Positions 62,395-64,000 of a stretch of 64,000 bases of DNA are shown here, in pieces. The position numbers and the translations under genes were made by a program. The stretch's first letter is position 1. Each line of letters begins with the position of its first letter. A model generated the notes under the pieces. The model did not search any database and was not told the DNA's origin. It was given only the letters and a program-made list of their open reading frames with translations. Origin of the DNA: Gemmatimonadaceae bacterium (lineage in GTDB: Bacteria > Gemmatimonadota > Gemmatimonadetes > Gemmatimonadales > Gemmatimonadaceae); NCBI GenBank assembly GCA_035633115.1, contig DASQFN010000122.1, positions 51,371-115,370 of the forward strand, in the 5' to 3' direction.

Positions 62395-63417
62395 ATGTCG
62401 CATCCGCCGGTCCTTACGATCCCTGCGGCCCACCTCGGACGCGGAGTCGAGCCGGAAAGAAGGTACCGTCTGCTCGAACGCGTGCGGCATCGCTTGAGAA
62501 CGCTACGGTACAGCCTACGAACCGAGCGAGCGTACCTCGATTGGATTCGCCGCTTCATTCTCTATCACGGGCGGCGGCACCCAAGCGGGATGGGTGAGCG
62601 CGAGATCGCGACCTTCCTGACGCATCTCGCAGTCGAGAAGCACGTGAGCGCCTCGACCCAGAACCAGGCATTGCACGCAATCCTCTTCATGTATCGCCAC
62701 GTCCTTGCGCAGACGGTCGGATTCGTATCTGACATAGCGCCGGCGAAGCGGGGGCGCCGTCTTCCTATAGTATTGTCGTCCGGTGAAGTTCGCGCGATCC
62801 TCTCGCGTCTGCGCGGTGTGCACCGGTTATGTGCCACCCTGATGTACGGGAGTGGCCTGCGAGTGTCGGAGTGCATTGCGCTCCGGGTGAAGGACATCGA
62901 CTTCGATCGCAACGAAATCACCGTTCGCGCGGGCAAGGGCGACAAGGATCGCCGCGTGCCCTTGCCTCGAACCGCTATCCCGGCTCTGAGCGTGCATCTC
63001 GAGCGCGTGAAGGCTCAGTTTCAGCGCGATCTGCGCTGCGGTATGCAGGGTGCGGCATTGCCCGGCGCATTGGGACGAAAGCTCCCGCACGCAAACCGCG
63101 AGTGGAGCTGGCAGTACGTCTTTCCCGCCGTTCGGACCTACACCGAGGGCGAGACTGGAATTCGCCGGCGCCACCACATCCACGACACCGCGATTCAGCG
63201 GGCGTTCACCGCGGGGGTGAGAGCCAGCGGAATTGCCAAGCGCGCGACGTGTCACTCGCTGAGGCATTCCTTCGCGACGCATCTTCTGGAGAGCGGAGCG
63301 GACATCCGGACGATTCAGGAACTGCTGGGCCACTCGGATGTCCGGACTACGATGATCTACACTCACGTGCTGAACAAGGGCGGGATGGGTGTCACGAGTC
63401 CAGCCGATCGGCTCTGA
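62395..63417 (+). CDS. intI: Integron-type tyrosine recombinase (IntI family)
   Basis: 340 residues. Core-binding domain (about 24-105: LLERVRHRLRTLRYSLRTER and the following AYLDWIRRFILYHGRRHP), then the catalytic domain with Arg156 (GSGLRVSE), Lys181 (GKGDKD), His287 and Arg290 (HSLRHSF), His313 (LLGHSD) and Tyr322 (TTMIYTHV). The insertion that separates IntI from XerC/D is present at about 220-265 (LPGALGRKLPHANREWSWQY then RRRHHIHDTAIQRAF), and it ends GVTSPADRL as IntI proteins do. All catalytic residues are intact. No Shine-Dalgarno sequence is visible at the ATG. No attC array is seen on either side. Confidence 0.93.
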   Translation: MSHPPVLTIPAAHLGRGVEPERRYRLLERVRHRLRTLRYSLRTERAYLDWIRRFILYHGRRHPSGMGEREIATFLTHLAVEKHVSASTQNQALHAILFMYRHVLAQTVGFVSDIAPAKRGRRLPIVLSSGEVRAILSRLRGVHRLCATLMYGSGLRVSECIALRVKDIDFDRNEITVRAGKGDKDRRVPLPRTAIPALSVHLERVKAQFQRDLRCGMQGAALPGALGRKLPHANREWSWQYVFPAVRTYTEGETGIRRRHHIHDTAIQRAFTAGVRASGIAKRATCHSLRHSFATHLLESGADIRTIQELLGHSDVRTTMIYTHVLNKGGMGVTSPADRL

Positions 63418-63879
63418 GAACCACGCGCGTGACCCACTTAGGTGACAGGGGTCCTGCCAGTCGATGCTCGGGCTCTCCGCCGCCTTCAACAAAGTTTATG
63501 TCGCAAGACTTCTGCGACATTTCGCGCATCTCCGGGTGCGCAAGATGCGATCAAGTCGGTGTCGCTTCGATCGTTGCGCACGCGGCCGACATCTCTCTCA
63601 GCATCAATCACTGCAGACGCTTGCAGCAATTTCCCGTGCGCCGCAGTATATCTTGGCGACCCAAGTATTAGTTCATACAGCAGCCGTGGATTCTTTCCCA
63701 AAACAGGTTGAGGCGCCGGCGCGGGGAGGCTCGCTTTCTACGCGGATGGCGAGTCAAACAAGTCCAGCCGACACATCAGGCTGCTCGTGAAGCCCAACGG
63801 CGCCCACATCGTCTTCGTGCGCACCCGCGAGCGCGTCGGATCGAACGAACTTCGCTACACACGACCTCGCGGGGGTAAC
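63418..63879. other. Gene-free region downstream of the integrase
   Basis: 462 bases without a convincing gene. It contains the inverted-repeat site at 63498-63520. From about 63710 a frame open to the window end has GC-rich third positions and could extend the next gene upstream, with a GTG at 63787 as a possible start. No attC-like R'/R'' pair is seen. Confidence 0.5.
63498..63520. repeat. Inverted repeat shaped like a tyrosine-recombinase core site
   Basis: ATGTCGCA (63498-63505), a 7-base spacer AGACTTC and TGCGACAT (63513-63520), a perfect 8-base inverted pair 81 bases after the integrase stop. The left arm with two more bases (TTATGTCGCA, 63496-63505) also occurs at 62393-62402, over the integrase start codon. 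Confidence 0.6.
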
Positions 63880-64000
63880 ATGTTTCATGTTGTGCACGAC
63901 ACCGGCATTGCTCGACACGGTGGGAAATGGGCCGCCTCGGCCGCGGCGCTTGCCGTTGGAATCTGCAGCGGCTCACTGCAAGCGCAGCGTCCGCAGTGTG
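63880..64000 (+). CDS. Secreted protein of unknown function (partial)
   Basis: The ATG at 63880 follows GGGGG 4 bases upstream. The first 40 residues form a probable Sec signal peptide: MFHVVHDTGIARHGGK, a hydrophobic stretch (WAASAAALAVGICSG) and SLQAQ as a likely cleavage site. The mature protein lies outside the window, so its function cannot be told. The frame remains open upstream to about 63710; a GTG at 63787 is a less likely start because it would bury the signal peptide. Confidence 0.55.
   Translation, partial: MFHVVHDTGIARHGGKWAASAAALAVGICSGSLQAQRPQC

Noticed and set aside
63791..63797. GCCCAAC as an attC R'' box
   Set aside because: No GTTRRRY partner at a proper distance and no folded arm pair; a single heptamer is expected by chance.
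63776..63976. A small minus-strand frame near the right edge
   Set aside because: Opposite a frame with a Shine-Dalgarno sequence and a signal peptide; no feature of its own.

Overview
The window is a GC-rich, almost fully coding bacterial chromosome segment. Genes lie mostly on the minus strand in very tight, translationally coupled arrays (ATGA, GTGA, TGATG and TAGTG junctions; frequent GTG and TTG starts). Diderm features (lipoprotein signal peptides, a probable beta-barrel protein, RseP, LspA), a MurE of meso-diaminopimelate type, an FtsI with a PASTA domain, many TPR and PATAN (DUF4388) proteins, a split acyl-CoA carboxylase and a tRNA without encoded CCA together suggest a Gemmatimonadota-like organism. 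That assignment is inference; no rRNA lies in the window.

Layout. 1-5634 (minus): end of a receiver-kinase gene, a secreted barrel protein, a lipoprotein, then cdd, deoB and alr. 5702-9918: mazG (+), asnS (-), a HAMP sensor kinase with a coupled lipoprotein (+), closed by a strong hairpin. 9917-12952: recG and ftsY (-). 13142-31651: a large division and cell-wall (dcw) cluster read from right to left: TPR protein, rsmH, ftsL, ftsI, murE, murF, mraY, murD, ftsW, murG, murC, ftsQ, ftsA, ftsZ and an M23 peptidase, ending in an intrinsic terminator. mraZ, murB and ddl are not in the cluster. 31740-32076: tRNA-Val(UAC) and a small membrane protein with a near-consensus promoter.

32138-43207 is the most unusual block. 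It is a chemosensory core (cheW, cheY, cheA, cheC, cheB) interleaved with three Roadblock/LC7-type proteins, two PATAN-domain proteins and two TPR proteins. It contains no chemoreceptor and no Ras-like GTPase. Its cheR has lost the S-adenosylmethionine-binding core by an internal frameshifting deletion. A 158-bp nested inverted-repeat element splits the block. It follows rluD, lspA, a DksA/TraR-type protein and ileS (43188-48434) with no large gap, so long read-through transcripts are possible. The isoleucyl-tRNA synthetase carries GIHH where HxGH is expected.

48457-56244 is a conserved translation and lipid block: rplM-rpsI-rpsB, then tsf-pyrH-frr-cdsA-dxr-rseP, then a YggS-family protein. 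uppS is missing from its usual place. 57344-62254 encodes a three-part biotin-dependent acyl-CoA carboxylase (carboxyltransferase, biotin carboxylase, biotin carrier) with an RlmD/RumA-type RNA methyltransferase inserted. 62395-63417 is an integron-type tyrosine recombinase with no visible cassette array. The window ends inside a secreted protein gene.
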